The notes under the pieces: generated by a model
Databases searched by the model: none
Told to the model about the DNA's origin: nothing
Seen by the model: only the letters and a program-made list of their open reading frames with translations
Program-made: the position numbers and the translations under genes
From: Verrucomicrobiaceae bacterium
GTDB lineage: Bacteria; Verrucomicrobiota; Verrucomicrobiia; Verrucomicrobiales; Verrucomicrobiaceae
DNA length: 64,000 bases
NCBI GenBank assembly: GCA_027484445.1
Contig: JAIXSY010000041.1
Span: 186,001 to 250,000, forward strand
Reading direction: 5' to 3'
Shown here: positions 1-9,669 of the stretch, piece after piece
Layout: every line of letters starts with the position of its first letter
Numbering within the stretch: position 1 is the first letter of the stretch

Positions 1-1129
1 ACTTGAAGGCTTTCATTCGCAGAATGACTTCTGCCAAATTACTGCGCTGAATTTCAGGTTGGGTAAACTTCGAACGTTTGATAAAATCTTCTTCAGAATA
101 CAACCGGATGCAGAGACCCTCTCGAAGACGTCCAGCCCTTCCTGCCCTTTGATTGGCACTGCTTTGTGAAATGGCCTCAATGGGCAATCGTTTCGTGCGA
201 GTTCTTGGATTGTAGCGACTGACTCGCGCCAAACCGGTATCCACCACAGCCGCAATTCGTGGAACGGTAATCGATGTTTCTGCCACATTGGTGGCCACAA
301 TGACTCGTCGTTTTGCCCCAGGAGCAAAGATCCGCTGTTGCTCATGAGCGGCCATTCTGCCGAATAGGGTGAGCACTTCGTAAGAGTTTCCCAAGCGGCC
401 CTGAAGGGCATCGCGACACTCCAAGATGTCACGTTCTGTCGGCATAAAAACTAGCACATCTCCATCATGAGTTTCAATGAGGGCATCTTCTGTTGCTCGA
501 ATGGCTGCCTCGACATGCGTCGGATCTTCATCGCTTTCTCCAACAGGTCGATAGCGTATCTCGACAGAGTGAAGTCGCCCAGAAACTTCAATGATAGGAG
601 CTTGATCGAAATGGCGGCTGAAAAGCTCTGTATCAATCGTGGCTGAGGTGACGATCAGCTTCAAATCCGGTCTCTTCGGGAGCAGTGTTTTCAGATAGCC
701 CAGCAAAAAGTCGATGTTCAGCGATCGTTCATGAGCCTCATCCAAAATCAGCCCTGAGTATGCGCGAAGTAGTGGATCGCTCTGAATTTCTGCGAGCAAA
801 ATCCCATCCGTCATAAACTTCACCTTGGTCTGGGCACTGGTTTCATCCGAAAACCGCATCTTGCAGCCCACCAGATCTCCCCACGCGACATTCAGCTCTT
901 CTGCCACACGTTTTGAGACCGACATGGCAGCCACACGTCTAGGCTGCGTGCAGCCAATCTGACCTCTGCGCTCAGCCAAAACCTCAAGGCACATTTTGGG
1001 TAGCTGTGTCGTTTTTCCTGAGCCGGTTTCACCCGCAAGAACAACGACTTGGTGGTTCTGAATCGTCGCCACAATGTCATCGTGGCGTGCGCTGATGGGA
1101 AGATCTTGAGGATAACGTAAGGTGAACAC
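1..1129 (-). CDS. hrpA: ATP-dependent RNA helicase HrpA, N-terminal part (runs off the window)
   Basis: A continuous reading frame of 376 codons on the minus strand translates to the N-terminal helicase core of a DEAH-box RNA helicase of the HrpA type. Visible motifs are Walker A GETGSGKTT (residues 33-41), DEAH (130-133), SAT (162-164), the 'ATNVAETSITVP' motif (about 279-290) and motif VI 'QRAGRAGR' (327-334). The family unwinds RNA with ATP. The start chosen is GTG at 1129, because the preceding in-frame codons up to a stop near 1187 contain no ATG. The protein then begins 'RYPQDLPIS', which matches where short bacterial HrpA proteins start. The C-terminal part, including the helicase-associated and OB-fold domains, lies beyond position 1. 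Confidence 0.93.
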   Translation of the reverse strand, partial: MFTLRYPQDLPISARHDDIVATIQNHQVVVLAGETGSGKTTQLPKMCLEVLAERRGQIGCTQPRRVAAMSVSKRVAEELNVAWGDLVGCKMRFSDETSAQTKVKFMTDGILLAEIQSDPLLRAYSGLILDEAHERSLNIDFLLGYLKTLLPKRPDLKLIVTSATIDTELFSRHFDQAPIIEVSGRLHSVEIRYRPVGESDEDPTHVEAAIRATEDALIETHDGDVLVFMPTERDILECRDALQGRLGNSYEVLTLFGRMAAHEQQRIFAPGAKRRVIVATNVAETSITVPRIAAVVDTGLARVSRYNPRTRTKRLPIEAISQSSANQRAGRAGRLREGLCIRLYSEEDFIKRSKFTQPEIQRSNLAEVILRMKAFK

Positions 1130-1174
1130 AGAAGAAACTCGGTGACTGCTTTGGTCAGGGGATGATAAGCCGAA

Positions 1175-1191
1175 CCTGAACTCAGTTCAGG
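1175..1191. promoter_or_regulatory. Perfect 7-bp inverted repeat followed by a T run
   Basis: CCTGAAC and GTTCAGG flank a TCA loop in the divergent gap between hrpA (minus) and the YHYH gene (plus), followed by CGGAGTTTTTT. It has the shape of an intrinsic terminator reading plus, but no plus-strand gene precedes it. An operator or 5' leader hairpin for the YHYH gene is equally possible. Confidence 0.3.
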
Positions 1192-1256
1192 CGGAGTTTT
1201 TTGTAAAGCGGAGGTTAAATTTAGCGCAGATCAGATCTCTGCATGTTTCATGAGGC

Positions 1257-2204
1257 ATGAAGCCAAACAGGTTTACCTCAAGATTTTTTTCCCCAATGGT
1301 CCTGATGCTCGCAGGAGCAGCTTTGGCCTTGGAAGCACCCGAAGTTAGGATTCAAGAGTCAGGAGGAAAACGCATCCTCACCTCTAATGGCATTCCGGAT
1401 CATGAAACAGGTGCTTTTCCCAATCCGGGCAATCCACACGCGATCGAAGCGCAGAGACATCGTTTTGAAATGACGCTAACTCCTAAAGCTGCCCCAAAAC
1501 CCAATCCTGTTGGACCAGCGTTCTTCGGAGTTGCCATCAATGGCGTTCCGTTCGAAGCAGGCACTGCCGAATTTTGGAGAGGCCAACGCGATTGGAACTA
1601 TGAGGCCAAAAATGGTGCTCTGGATCTGGGCCTGGATCAGAACGATGCCCATGTCCAACCTGGCGGTGTTTATCACTACCACGCACTGCCTGTAAGTCTC
1701 GTGAATCGTCTGTCTCAAGGCCGAGAAAATCAGATGATTTTGTTAGGATGGGCTGCCGATGGCTTTCCCATCTACGCGGGCAAAGGTCACTCCATGGCGA
1801 ACGATGCGGCCACTCCGCTTGTTCAACTTCACTCCAGCTACCAACTCAAAGCAGGGAAGAGACCTGGAGGAAATCGAGGCCCAGGGGATGTCTATGATGG
1901 CACCTTCGGCAACGACTATGAATACCAAGTTGGCTCAGGCGATTTGGACGAATGCAACGGTCGGTTTGGGGTCACTCCTGAATATCCCAAAGGCATTTAC
2001 CATTATCACATCACTCCCGAATTCCCTTTCATTTCAAGAGGGTGGAAAGGAGAGCCAGATCGTTCGTTTTTTAAGCGTGGAGGACCTGGCTTTGGACCAC
2101 CACACCTAGGTCGCATGGGAGGTCCAGGCTTTCGTCCACGCGAACGAATGAGTCGTTCAGACGAATTCGACGATACCTCCCGGCAGGGGAAACCAAGGAG
2201 GTGA
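1257..2204 (+). CDS. Secreted YHYH-domain protein
   Basis: This 315-residue protein has a hydrophobic N-terminal export signal (about residues 1-25, ending near 'AGAALA'). It carries two copies of the family's signature, Y139-H-Y-H142 and Y248-H-Y-H251, about 110 residues apart. That duplicated motif defines the YHYH domain family (pfam14240), whose biochemical role is not established; a metal-binding role for the histidines is my inference. The tail is rich in glycine, proline and phenylalanine ('GGPGFGPP', 'GGPGFRP') followed by a charged end. It sits alone upstream of an MFS transporter on the same strand, with 77 bases between them. The ATG at 1257 is chosen because it directly precedes the signal peptide. 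Confidence 0.85.
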   Translation: MKPNRFTSRFFSPMVLMLAGAALALEAPEVRIQESGGKRILTSNGIPDHETGAFPNPGNPHAIEAQRHRFEMTLTPKAAPKPNPVGPAFFGVAINGVPFEAGTAEFWRGQRDWNYEAKNGALDLGLDQNDAHVQPGGVYHYHALPVSLVNRLSQGRENQMILLGWAADGFPIYAGKGHSMANDAATPLVQLHSSYQLKAGKRPGGNRGPGDVYDGTFGNDYEYQVGSGDLDECNGRFGVTPEYPKGIYHYHITPEFPFISRGWKGEPDRSFFKRGGPGFGPPHLGRMGGPGFRPRERMSRSDEFDDTSRQGKPRR

Positions 2205-2281
2205 AATGATTTGCTGTAGGTTGCAAAATGGGTTGCCTCCATCAGGCATTTCGGGTGGAATCACACTTCCCTTCACACGCT

Positions 2282-3811
2282 ATGTCCGTCCAACATTCCT
2301 CAGCCAAGCAGCCCGATATGAAACTCTTCTGGGCTTGTTTCATCGCGCTTGTAGCGACCTCTTTTGTGTTTGGTGTTAGGGCCAACACCATCGGTTTGCT
2401 CCAGGATGGCTTCAATCTCTCTGAAAATGAAAAAGGTGCCATCAATGGAGCTGGCATGTGGCCCTTTGCCTTGAGCATTATCTTCTTTAGCCTTGTCATT
2501 GATTGGATCGGTTACAAAGCCGTAGCTCTCTTTGCGATTGTTTGCCATTTGACATCTCTGGTGCTGACTTTGAAAGCCAGTGGCTTCCAGTCCTTCTACT
2601 GGAGCACTTTGCTCGTCGCTGTGGCGAACGGTACCGTGGAATCCTTCATCAATCCCGTCGTCGCAACGATCTTTCACAAGGACAAATCCAAATGGCTAAA
2701 CATCCTCCATGCCGGATGGCCTGCTGGATTGGCGTTGGGAGCCATGTTTTGCGCTCTGTTTCCAGATGTGACTCTGGGTTTCGATGCTGTCTGGAAGTTG
2801 CGTTTCGCGCTCTGTTTTGTGCCCGTCGTGTTGTATGCAGCCCTGATCTTGCCGTGCAAATTCCCAATCAACGAACGTGTCGCAGCGGGTGTGAGTTACC
2901 GTGACATGCTCAAAGAAGTGGGCGCGGTAGGTTTCTTCTTGATCAGCGCGTTGATTGTCGCGGCTATTTATCAAATGGCTGGAAAAGAAGTGAATTGGAC
3001 AAGGACCCTGACCGTTTCCATGATCGTTTCAGTCTTGATTGGCGCTTACACCCGATCTTTCGGGAATGGCTTGTTCCTTCTGGTTCTTGTGATCATCGGA
3101 CCACTCGCTACCACCGAACTGGGAACGGATGGCTGGATGCCAGAACTGCTGAAACTCAATAGCCCTGCTGAATCACCGAATTTCGCAGCCTGGGTCTTTG
3201 TTTATGTCTCTGCCATCATGACAGTTCTGAGATTCTACGCAGGGCCGATTGTTCATCGGTTTTCACCAGTGGGCCTTCTCGTTGTTAGTTCAGCAGTCGC
3301 TGTCGTTGGCTTAGTTCTTCTCTCCCAAAGTGTAGGTTGGGCCATCGTTGCGGCATCTACTGTTTATGCTTTGGGCAAAACCTTCCTGTGGAGCACGACC
3401 CTGGGTTTCACTTCTGAACAATTTCCCAAAGGCGGAGCGCTCACGCTAAATGGCGTTTCTGCTGTGGGGGTTCTTTTCCTGGGCGTTCTTGGCAGTCCGT
3501 TCATTGGTTATCAGCAAGATCGAGATGTTCATGATCGCTTGGAAAGACAAGATCCAGCTCTCGTTACCCAGATTTCAGGCCCCTCCAAGCCCAGTCTGTT
3601 TGGTGAATCTCCGAGCCTTGACCAAGAGAAGATTCGAACCCTGGATGAGCCTTCACTAACGACCTTGAAGACCGTTCAAGCCGAGAGCAAACGCCAGGCC
3701 TTCATCCGCATTGCCGTGTTGCCAGCATTCATGTTCTTCTGCTACCTCGGCATTTGGTTCTATTTCCGAGCCAAAGGCGGCTACCGAGCTATCTGCATCG
3801 CTGACCATTGA
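2282..3811 (+). CDS. MFS transporter
   Basis: The protein is about 509 residues and is largely made of hydrophobic segments (roughly 12), in the arrangement of a major facilitator superfamily permease. The N-terminal 'FWACFIALVATSFVFGVRANTIG...GFNLSENEKGAINGAGMWPFALSI' and 'FLWSTTLGFTSEQFPKGGALTLN' recall sugar or nucleoside permeases of the family. The substrate cannot be assigned from sequence. A polar loop of about 70 residues (near 'DRDVHDRLERQDPAL') sits before the last membrane segments. The frame is open from an ATG at 2228, but the ATG at 2282 removes a non-conserved leader of 18 residues; neither has a strong ribosome binding site. Confidence 0.85.
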   Translation: MSVQHSSAKQPDMKLFWACFIALVATSFVFGVRANTIGLLQDGFNLSENEKGAINGAGMWPFALSIIFFSLVIDWIGYKAVALFAIVCHLTSLVLTLKASGFQSFYWSTLLVAVANGTVESFINPVVATIFHKDKSKWLNILHAGWPAGLALGAMFCALFPDVTLGFDAVWKLRFALCFVPVVLYAALILPCKFPINERVAAGVSYRDMLKEVGAVGFFLISALIVAAIYQMAGKEVNWTRTLTVSMIVSVLIGAYTRSFGNGLFLLVLVIIGPLATTELGTDGWMPELLKLNSPAESPNFAAWVFVYVSAIMTVLRFYAGPIVHRFSPVGLLVVSSAVAVVGLVLLSQSVGWAIVAASTVYALGKTFLWSTTLGFTSEQFPKGGALTLNGVSAVGVLFLGVLGSPFIGYQQDRDVHDRLERQDPALVTQISGPSKPSLFGESPSLDQEKIRTLDEPSLTTLKTVQAESKRQAFIRIAVLPAFMFFCYLGIWFYFRAKGGYRAICIADH

Positions 3812-3880
3812 AAGACCAGCTCTCTTCCTTTCCTCCAGGTGCGCGATGTGAAAAAACGTGCTGGAGGGTAAGGGCATTCT

Positions 3881-5116
3881 CTACAGCCGCTCACCTGGGC
3901 CTAAACGACGGCGGGTTTCATCATCACTGCTGCGTGCTCTGACGGTGATGAAAGCGCTGGCGCTGAGAATGAGCGCGCCACAGATCATGGCGAGCGTCTG
4001 AAAGGACATCACTGTCAGGGCAGCGAATGCCAAAGGTGGTGCCAAAATGCCACGCAGACCTGTGAGAAAGGAGTGCACGCTCATGTACTCAGCAACAGCG
4101 TGCTTGGGAGCGAGTTTGGTGACCCAAAGTCCCCAGGTGACATTTCCTCCTGCATTTGCCAGTCCCCACAGCCCCATGCCGAGAACCCAAGCCAAATGAC
4201 TTTTGCCCAAGAAAAAGGTGAGGATGGCGACCGCAAAGATGACGTTCAAGATGGAGCGCACCGTTAACAAGCCGACACGATCGTAAATCAGTCCCCAAGG
4301 GTAACTGCTTAGCATCCGCAGCACCACCGGCACGACCCCTGTGATCCAGGCCACTTCTTGTTCTGGCAGATTGATCCTGTGCTTCGGATTGGCCAGGTAT
4401 TCGACGAAGAGGCTAGAAGCGATCAAATTGCCGATGCCCATCAGCATCCACGAAATGAGCAGCGTTCTGAAGTCGCGATCCTTCTTGACCCACTTCAAAG
4501 CAGACCAGAGGCGGGTTTCCCCCGAATCGGAATCCCAAGTCGTGGAGGGTAAGCTTTGGGTCCACCATCCAGAAAGAAATCCTGCTGCCGCAAAACACAT
4601 CAAGAGCCAAGAGTAGTGATCGATGTTTAAGCCCAAAAGCCAGCCGCCCCAGAAGCCAAAGGCAACCGCAGCCGCTGCACGAGTCACCCCCGTGAAGGCA
4701 TACAAACGACCTCGCTGAGCCTCAGGGTAATTCAGCCTGTAGATCTGCGTCATCAGAGGGATCTGCATGGAAAAGCAGAATAGCCCTGAACTCAGCCCCA
4801 GGATAAAGACCCAAGGCTCCTTCGGAAAGAGAACCGCAAGCGACATGCAGAAGCCACCTGCGATCTGCACTCTTGATGCCGTGCGGCCAATCGTGCTTTT
4901 CGCTCTCAGCAGGATAGGAATGACGAACAGACTCGTGATCAATCCACCACTGGTGGCGCTGAGAAAGATCGACTTTTCAAACTGGCCCAGATGAAAGACA
5001 CGGACTGCGATCAGCATACCAAAAGTGGACGCCATGGTGTCCAACACACCCGCTGGAATGGACCGCCAAATTTCATTACGAAAAGTGAGGCGAGTCGCGT
5101 CTGGAGCAGTCTGCAT
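3881..5116 (-). CDS. MFS transporter
   Basis: This 411-residue integral membrane protein has about 12 predicted transmembrane segments and the internal two-halves layout of an MFS permease. It lies 29 bases downstream of an FmdB-family gene on the same strand, so the two may be cotranscribed. It converges on the other MFS transporter at 3811 but differs from it in sequence. The N-terminus 'FRNEIWRSIPAGVLDTMASTFGMLIAVRVFHLG' resembles MFS proteins often annotated as multidrug or sugar transporters. No substrate can be inferred from the sequence alone. Confidence 0.85.
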   Translation of the reverse strand: MQTAPDATRLTFRNEIWRSIPAGVLDTMASTFGMLIAVRVFHLGQFEKSIFLSATSGGLITSLFVIPILLRAKSTIGRTASRVQIAGGFCMSLAVLFPKEPWVFILGLSSGLFCFSMQIPLMTQIYRLNYPEAQRGRLYAFTGVTRAAAAVAFGFWGGWLLGLNIDHYSWLLMCFAAAGFLSGWWTQSLPSTTWDSDSGETRLWSALKWVKKDRDFRTLLISWMLMGIGNLIASSLFVEYLANPKHRINLPEQEVAWITGVVPVVLRMLSSYPWGLIYDRVGLLTVRSILNVIFAVAILTFFLGKSHLAWVLGMGLWGLANAGGNVTWGLWVTKLAPKHAVAEYMSVHSFLTGLRGILAPPLAFAALTVMSFQTLAMICGALILSASAFITVRARSSDDETRRRLGPGERL

Positions 5117-5145
5117 GGATTCAGCTGGAAGCTTCGCCGATCCAG

Positions 5146-5448
5146 CTAGGAAGCACTGGCAGAACTTGCGGGCGAGCTTGCTGAGGAAGAGGCACTGCTG
5201 CTCGAAGAACCGCTAGAGGTCGTTGCAGCAGAATCTTTCTTGGCAGCTGCCTTGTAGGCATCGCTTCGATAGTCTGTGATGTAGAATCCACTGCCTTTGA
5301 AGATGAAACCAGCCCCCGCTCCAATGCGTCTTTTCACAGGCCCGCTGCAGCCGGAGATTGGGCATTCGGTGAGATGCGGATCTTTCATGGACTGGCGAGC
5401 CTCGAACTGATGGCCGCAGGACGTGCATTCGTAGTCGTAGGTGGGCAT
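5146..5448 (-). CDS. FmdB-family zinc-ribbon protein
   Basis: This 100-residue protein starts 'MPTYDYECTSCGHQFE', the canonical beginning of the FmdB/CxxC_CxxC_SSSS regulatory-protein family. The cysteine pair C8/C11 is followed by a second pair in 'ECPISGCSG', forming a zinc ribbon. The middle has the usual 'GAGFIFKGSGFY' segment. The last third is a low-complexity tail of Ser, Ala, Thr and Pro, typical of the family. Its role is uncharacterised. It is the first gene of a likely two-gene unit with the MFS transporter downstream. Confidence 0.92.
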   Translation of the reverse strand: MPTYDYECTSCGHQFEARQSMKDPHLTECPISGCSGPVKRRIGAGAGFIFKGSGFYITDYRSDAYKAAAKKDSAATTSSGSSSSSASSSASSPASSASAS

Positions 5449-5596
5449 GGTGTTTCAGTGATTCAAGGTGAAGGCGACAAGCTATGTAAACTACGCTGCT
5501 CTGTGCCAAACGGTTTTTTCACCGATGTCACCCTTTGGATTTAGCAAGTGAATCCGAAAGCACTCCAGACTTCACCAGACTCTAGGTTTTCAAGCT

Positions 5597-8473
5597 TCAC
5601 TTGGTGAAGAGGATGGTTCCGGTCGTCGGTTTCGCAGTAGAAACCGTCGCGGGCAGTAGGAATTGTGCCGCCCCCAGGCGGACCACACCACTTTCTGAAT
5701 CAGCGGCTTGGCGAAACACTCCCGAGAAGGTCACTCTTCGTGGTCGTGGTGTTTCTTTGGTCAGCGTGAAATCTCCTGAAAAGACTCCTGTCGTGGCATT
5801 GATCGTTGTGATTCTCCACCCAGTCAGATTCGTCGATGGGTTCGTCACCAAGACACGATTGCTGGGTGTCACGATTAACCTCAATCCTACCGGAAGATCC
5901 ACGAAAGAGGGGCTCGTGAAAGAGTCATGAGTGGCAGTGAAAAGCCCATCTACAGGCAAGCCGAGACGAGTGAGCAGCGTTGTTGCAGGAACAGTCCGAG
6001 TCGCAGCAATCGGAGCACGCCAGGGATCCAGCGTGATGGTGCACATCGAAGCAGAGATGCCGAGCGGATAGGTGGCATCGGTGCTTCGGGCGAGTTTTGC
6101 CCAAAAAAGCTTCTGCAAATCTGAGCGGGGGATGTGATATCGCCCCGTGACGTGGGGAATGAGATCAAGCCAAGCAGAGATCGAACTGTCTTTGCGACCC
6201 GAATAAGGATAACTGAACAATCTGTAGCTGATCATGTTCGCGCTCGGAGCCACGGTAGGTTTCAGGGTGGAGGTGAACGAGGTCCCGTCACCCAATTTGC
6301 CCGCTAAGGTCATGACCCCCAAATTGCTGATTTTGGCGGTCGCATGACCGATGCCACCCGGAACAGGATTGGTGGTGGCGCCCAACAACTCGGGGGCATC
6401 CATGATGACCGTGTGATCACCTGCGTAGGGGTTCACGAGATTCGTTGCTGGAACATGGATTTTCCGTCCATCCCTGCCCTCTCCTATTTTCACATCATCA
6501 ATAAAGGCGGAAGCACTCATGTTACCATCTGCCGAGACTTCGACATCAGCACGAAACTGTGTCGTCACCGTTCCGACACGTCGTGCAAAGGTGCACCTGC
6601 CAGACAACACTTCAGTCGCTGGATTGATCGAAAGCGTGCCTGTCAAAGCTATAGCAGCAGACTCCGTCGGAAGCCATAGTTTTCCCGTGCAAGTCATTGT
6701 GTTGGGCTGTGCGGTTAAGCCAATTTTCACGGAAGAACCAACGAGCAAGTCCAGCTTCGCCGCCGGCACGGTCTCGGTCAGCTTGGCCATGAGGTTTTCA
6801 TACTCTCCGGCAAAGGATCGGACGGTTAACTTGCCAGGAACCAATCTTAAGGTGTAGTTGAGCGAGGCACCTCCAGAGAGTGTGATGGGATAAACGCCAC
6901 CTGAACTTGTGTTGCGTGCAGAAGTGGAAAGGGATGGCTCACGAATGGACGTTGTCGCCGGAAGGGTAAAGACGGAAGATCGCGTATCACTGCCCAGAAA
7001 ACCCGAATAGCTCAGCGTGAGAGGAGGATTGGGTTGGCCAATCAATCGACTTTGATCATTGGCGGTCGCCGTGAGAAAGGCCTTGGTGATGACAAAAGTG
7101 CCGGTGCGCTCAGTGCGTGTGGTTCCTGAAATAACCGTAGCTCGAACTTGATAAGAACCTGCATTGGTCGGCGCTGTGGTCGTGAACGCCGCCGTTCCCT
7201 GCCGATACTCGAATGTCGTAGTGCTTCCGACTGGAGTGCCCGCGATGGAAGGTGTCAGCGGCACACCTTGATACACCTGAGTCAAATGCCCGAGAGTTGG
7301 AGTGCGGGCATCGACGGTCACAAAAAAGGATCTCTGCACCGCAGCCGCTGCGGCATAGGTGTCATCACCCACTTGAATGGCTCGAACGACCACAATGCCC
7401 ACGGCCTTGGTCAAGGTTATCGTAGAACCACTCAACCTAGCAGGACCTGAGACAAGCTGAAAGGAAACGGGCAGGTTGGATGAGGCACTTGCGGTTAGAT
7501 TAAACGCAGCGCTATTCACGGTGCGCTGTTCAGGAGCCGCAAAGGTTATGGTCTGCGACAGCAAACCGAAGCTTCCAAGATTGATGGTAACCTCACCCGT
7601 GTTCGATGTGGCATTGCCATCGGTGGCTGTGAAGCTAAAGCTATCCTGTCCTTCAGCGTTGGCACTCGCCGTGTAAGTAAAAGCCCCGGTAGCAGGCGTG
7701 AAATTCAGGGTGCCTTTCGCGGGTTGATTTGAAACAGAAAACGTGATGCTGTCTCCATCAAGATCAGACCCGGTGACCGTACCCGAACGGGAAGCTCCAG
7801 GCTGAACACGCAGCGTCAAATGATTCACGGTCGGAGCCCGATTGACGACATTGACCGCCGCCATTTTGAAGAGAGGAACAGCTCCCCCGCCTAACTGGTA
7901 ATCGTGCGTTTCTGTGGCAACATTTCCCGAGTAATAACGTGCCACATTCTGCGGGCGGAGACTCCGCACTATTCCTGAAAGTGGAACATCGCTCTCAGGA
8001 TCTGTGTCAAAGGAGGTGTTTAGCTTCGCCAAGAAAAACTGGGTCGCCGTACTGCGAGAAGTGCCCTTGTAGAGCCAGACATAAATGCTCTTGCCGCCAA
8101 GACTGTTGGTGACTGTAGCACGTGTGTCCTCGCTCAAAGATGCTTCGATCACGCCATTGGTGGCAAAACTAGCCAAAGCAAATGGACCAGACGTTGAGTC
8201 AAACACTTGAAAATCGGCATCCAGAGCGGCCAGATTGCCTGACGCGACAGCGGCATCAATTTCAGTGTCGGTCAGCGTTTTCATCGTTCCGATGACTCCA
8301 CCCGCTTGATCACTCGCGGCAATACGAACGGCATCCTTGTCGGCAATGCCATGAATCGCCGTGGAGGTCGCATTGTAATTGTTGAAGGTAAGCGTCAGCG
8401 CCCAGGCAGACGATTGAACTGCCCAAAAACTGATGAGCTGAAGAAGCAGAAAAGTTGTTCTCATAAAAGGCAT
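5597..8473 (-). CDS. Large secreted protein with cadherin-like and MBG-type Ig domains
   Basis: The chosen start at 8473 gives about 958 residues beginning 'MPFMRTTFLLLQLISFW', a signal peptide; the frame is open further upstream into the preceding gene. Order of modules: an N-terminal 190-residue region shared by verrucomicrobial secreted proteins; a cadherin-like segment ('DLDGDSITFSV...GQDSFSFTATDG', about 220-290); an Ig-like segment; an MBG-type segment (around 'LTATANDQSRLIGQPNPP'); then about 350 residues of beta-rich sequence. The end resembles that of the 1312-residue protein at 14574-18512 ('TGVFSGDFTL' against 'TGEFSGSFRL'). It follows the 347-residue gene by 28 bases, so the two are probably one operon. 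An extracellular adhesive or structural role is likely, and no catalytic motif is seen. Confidence 0.8.
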   Translation of the reverse strand: MPFMRTTFLLLQLISFWAVQSSAWALTLTFNNYNATSTAIHGIADKDAVRIAASDQAGGVIGTMKTLTDTEIDAAVASGNLAALDADFQVFDSTSGPFALASFATNGVIEASLSEDTRATVTNSLGGKSIYVWLYKGTSRSTATQFFLAKLNTSFDTDPESDVPLSGIVRSLRPQNVARYYSGNVATETHDYQLGGGAVPLFKMAAVNVVNRAPTVNHLTLRVQPGASRSGTVTGSDLDGDSITFSVSNQPAKGTLNFTPATGAFTYTASANAEGQDSFSFTATDGNATSNTGEVTINLGSFGLLSQTITFAAPEQRTVNSAAFNLTASASSNLPVSFQLVSGPARLSGSTITLTKAVGIVVVRAIQVGDDTYAAAAAVQRSFFVTVDARTPTLGHLTQVYQGVPLTPSIAGTPVGSTTTFEYRQGTAAFTTTAPTNAGSYQVRATVISGTTRTERTGTFVITKAFLTATANDQSRLIGQPNPPLTLSYSGFLGSDTRSSVFTLPATTSIREPSLSTSARNTSSGGVYPITLSGGASLNYTLRLVPGKLTVRSFAGEYENLMAKLTETVPAAKLDLLVGSSVKIGLTAQPNTMTCTGKLWLPTESAAIALTGTLSINPATEVLSGRCTFARRVGTVTTQFRADVEVSADGNMSASAFIDDVKIGEGRDGRKIHVPATNLVNPYAGDHTVIMDAPELLGATTNPVPGGIGHATAKISNLGVMTLAGKLGDGTSFTSTLKPTVAPSANMISYRLFSYPYSGRKDSSISAWLDLIPHVTGRYHIPRSDLQKLFWAKLARSTDATYPLGISASMCTITLDPWRAPIAATRTVPATTLLTRLGLPVDGLFTATHDSFTSPSFVDLPVGLRLIVTPSNRVLVTNPSTNLTGWRITTINATTGVFSGDFTLTKETPRPRRVTFSGVFRQAADSESGVVRLGAAQFLLPATVSTAKPTTGTILFTK

Positions 8474-8501
8474 CACAAAAGATTTGCCAAGGCGAGTCCG
8501 A

Positions 8502-9545
8502 TCAAAAATTGCCTTGGTTGATGGTGAGCGTGATTGGCGAACCGCGACGTAAGATAACAAATGCACCATCGGGAAGTGCGACGGTGTCTTGGCTCTGAGT
8601 GCCCGCCCCAATCTTGCGCCAACCCGTGTTCGCCAAGCCACCCGTTGAATAGAAATACTGATCGTAGCCACGCCCGTTCCAAATCAGCACCAAGTCTGCG
8701 AGCTCGGAGGCCGTGCCGCCGGTCAGTCCTGCGGAGAGGCCTGAATTGGCCAGGGTTCTTCCCTGGGTCGAGGCACCCGTGCCTGCCGAGTTCACTGGAC
8801 ACAGATTGGCCACGTAGTTGTGTCCCGTTTGGAGCGTCACCTGGGTATTGCCTTGCTTGACCTGCCCCACGAGCAGGATCGTTTTCGCACTCTTGGCCAG
8901 GATCGCCATGCCACTCGTGAGCAACACCGGCACGTTGGCCTGACTGGTGGCATCCCCCCCTGCCAAGCGCCAGCCGATGCCTTGAGCCCCACCGCTGCTG
9001 TAGAAATACTTTTTGACCACGCCTGCCTGATCCGGCAGGAGGATCAGGTCTGCTTCTGCCGAAGTTTCACCAGCTGTGAGACCTGCGGAATTCGTCGAGC
9101 CAAAGACGTCGGCGAGCCGCCACAGCTTCCACACACGCAGGGTAGCTCCATCCACCACACCGACCGGTATTTCTTGAGCCAATGTGAGGCGGTTGCTGGC
9201 TGCTTGGGTAGTGACGACCACGCTGGTGAAGCCTTGCCCCGTTCCTGAGCTGCTAATCTCAATCGCATGAGTCGGTAAAGAGCCTGTGCTGAATTGACCC
9301 TCCGTGAGGGTTAGCCCAGCACCTTGCAGCAAGACCTGTTTGCGATCACTCGGTGAGATCGTGAAGGTGGATTGGACTTCCATGATCGGAAGCAAAGCGA
9401 AACCGATGAAGTTCGGACCTGTCTGCAGATGCAGTTTCAAAAAGCCGACCATCGCAGAGGTGGCCTGCCCCACGGCGCTCGACAGGGAGATGAAACAGAA
9501 GAGGCCGCAAAACAGGACGAATCGGGTGATCATAACTTGTTGCAA
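8502..9545 (-). CDS. Secreted protein resembling the TIGR02597 family
   Basis: The protein has 347 residues with an N-terminal signal peptide ('FVLFCGLFCFISLSSAVGQA', about 7-28). It contains two related units. The first reads 'ADLILLPDQAGVVKKYFYSSGG...GWRLAGG' and the second 'ADLVLIWNGRGYDQYFYSTGG...GWRKIGAG', each followed by 'VPVLLTSGMAILAK' or 'VALPDGAFVILRR'. This arrangement matches my recollection of the Verrucomicrobium family TIGR02597, whose function is unknown. It precedes the cadherin/MBG protein on the same strand and is probably cotranscribed with it. A cell-surface partner of that larger protein is a reasonable guess. Confidence 0.75.
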   Translation of the reverse strand: MQQVMITRFVLFCGLFCFISLSSAVGQATSAMVGFLKLHLQTGPNFIGFALLPIMEVQSTFTISPSDRKQVLLQGAGLTLTEGQFSTGSLPTHAIEISSSGTGQGFTSVVVTTQAASNRLTLAQEIPVGVVDGATLRVWKLWRLADVFGSTNSAGLTAGETSAEADLILLPDQAGVVKKYFYSSGGAQGIGWRLAGGDATSQANVPVLLTSGMAILAKSAKTILLVGQVKQGNTQVTLQTGHNYVANLCPVNSAGTGASTQGRTLANSGLSAGLTGGTASELADLVLIWNGRGYDQYFYSTGGLANTGWRKIGAGTQSQDTVALPDGAFVILRRGSPITLTINQGNF

Positions 9546-9669
9546 GTTTAAGGCAGAATTTAGCCTTTTCTACCACATGCAAACCCGAGAGGCACGCACC
9601 GTTACAAATTTCTTATCTCTTTAGGACCGACTTCAGCGCTCCTGCTTCCATTCAAACCTGAATCTTACC

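Noticed and set aside
13..1080. Three short minus-strand frames across the left end
   Set aside because: They are in other frames of the hrpA coding sequence. The true hrpA frame is open to the window edge and carries all helicase motifs.
3832..3867. CCTCCAG...CTGGAGG inverted repeat between the two convergent MFS genes
   Set aside because: The loop is about 22 bases and there is no T run, so it is too weak to call a terminator.
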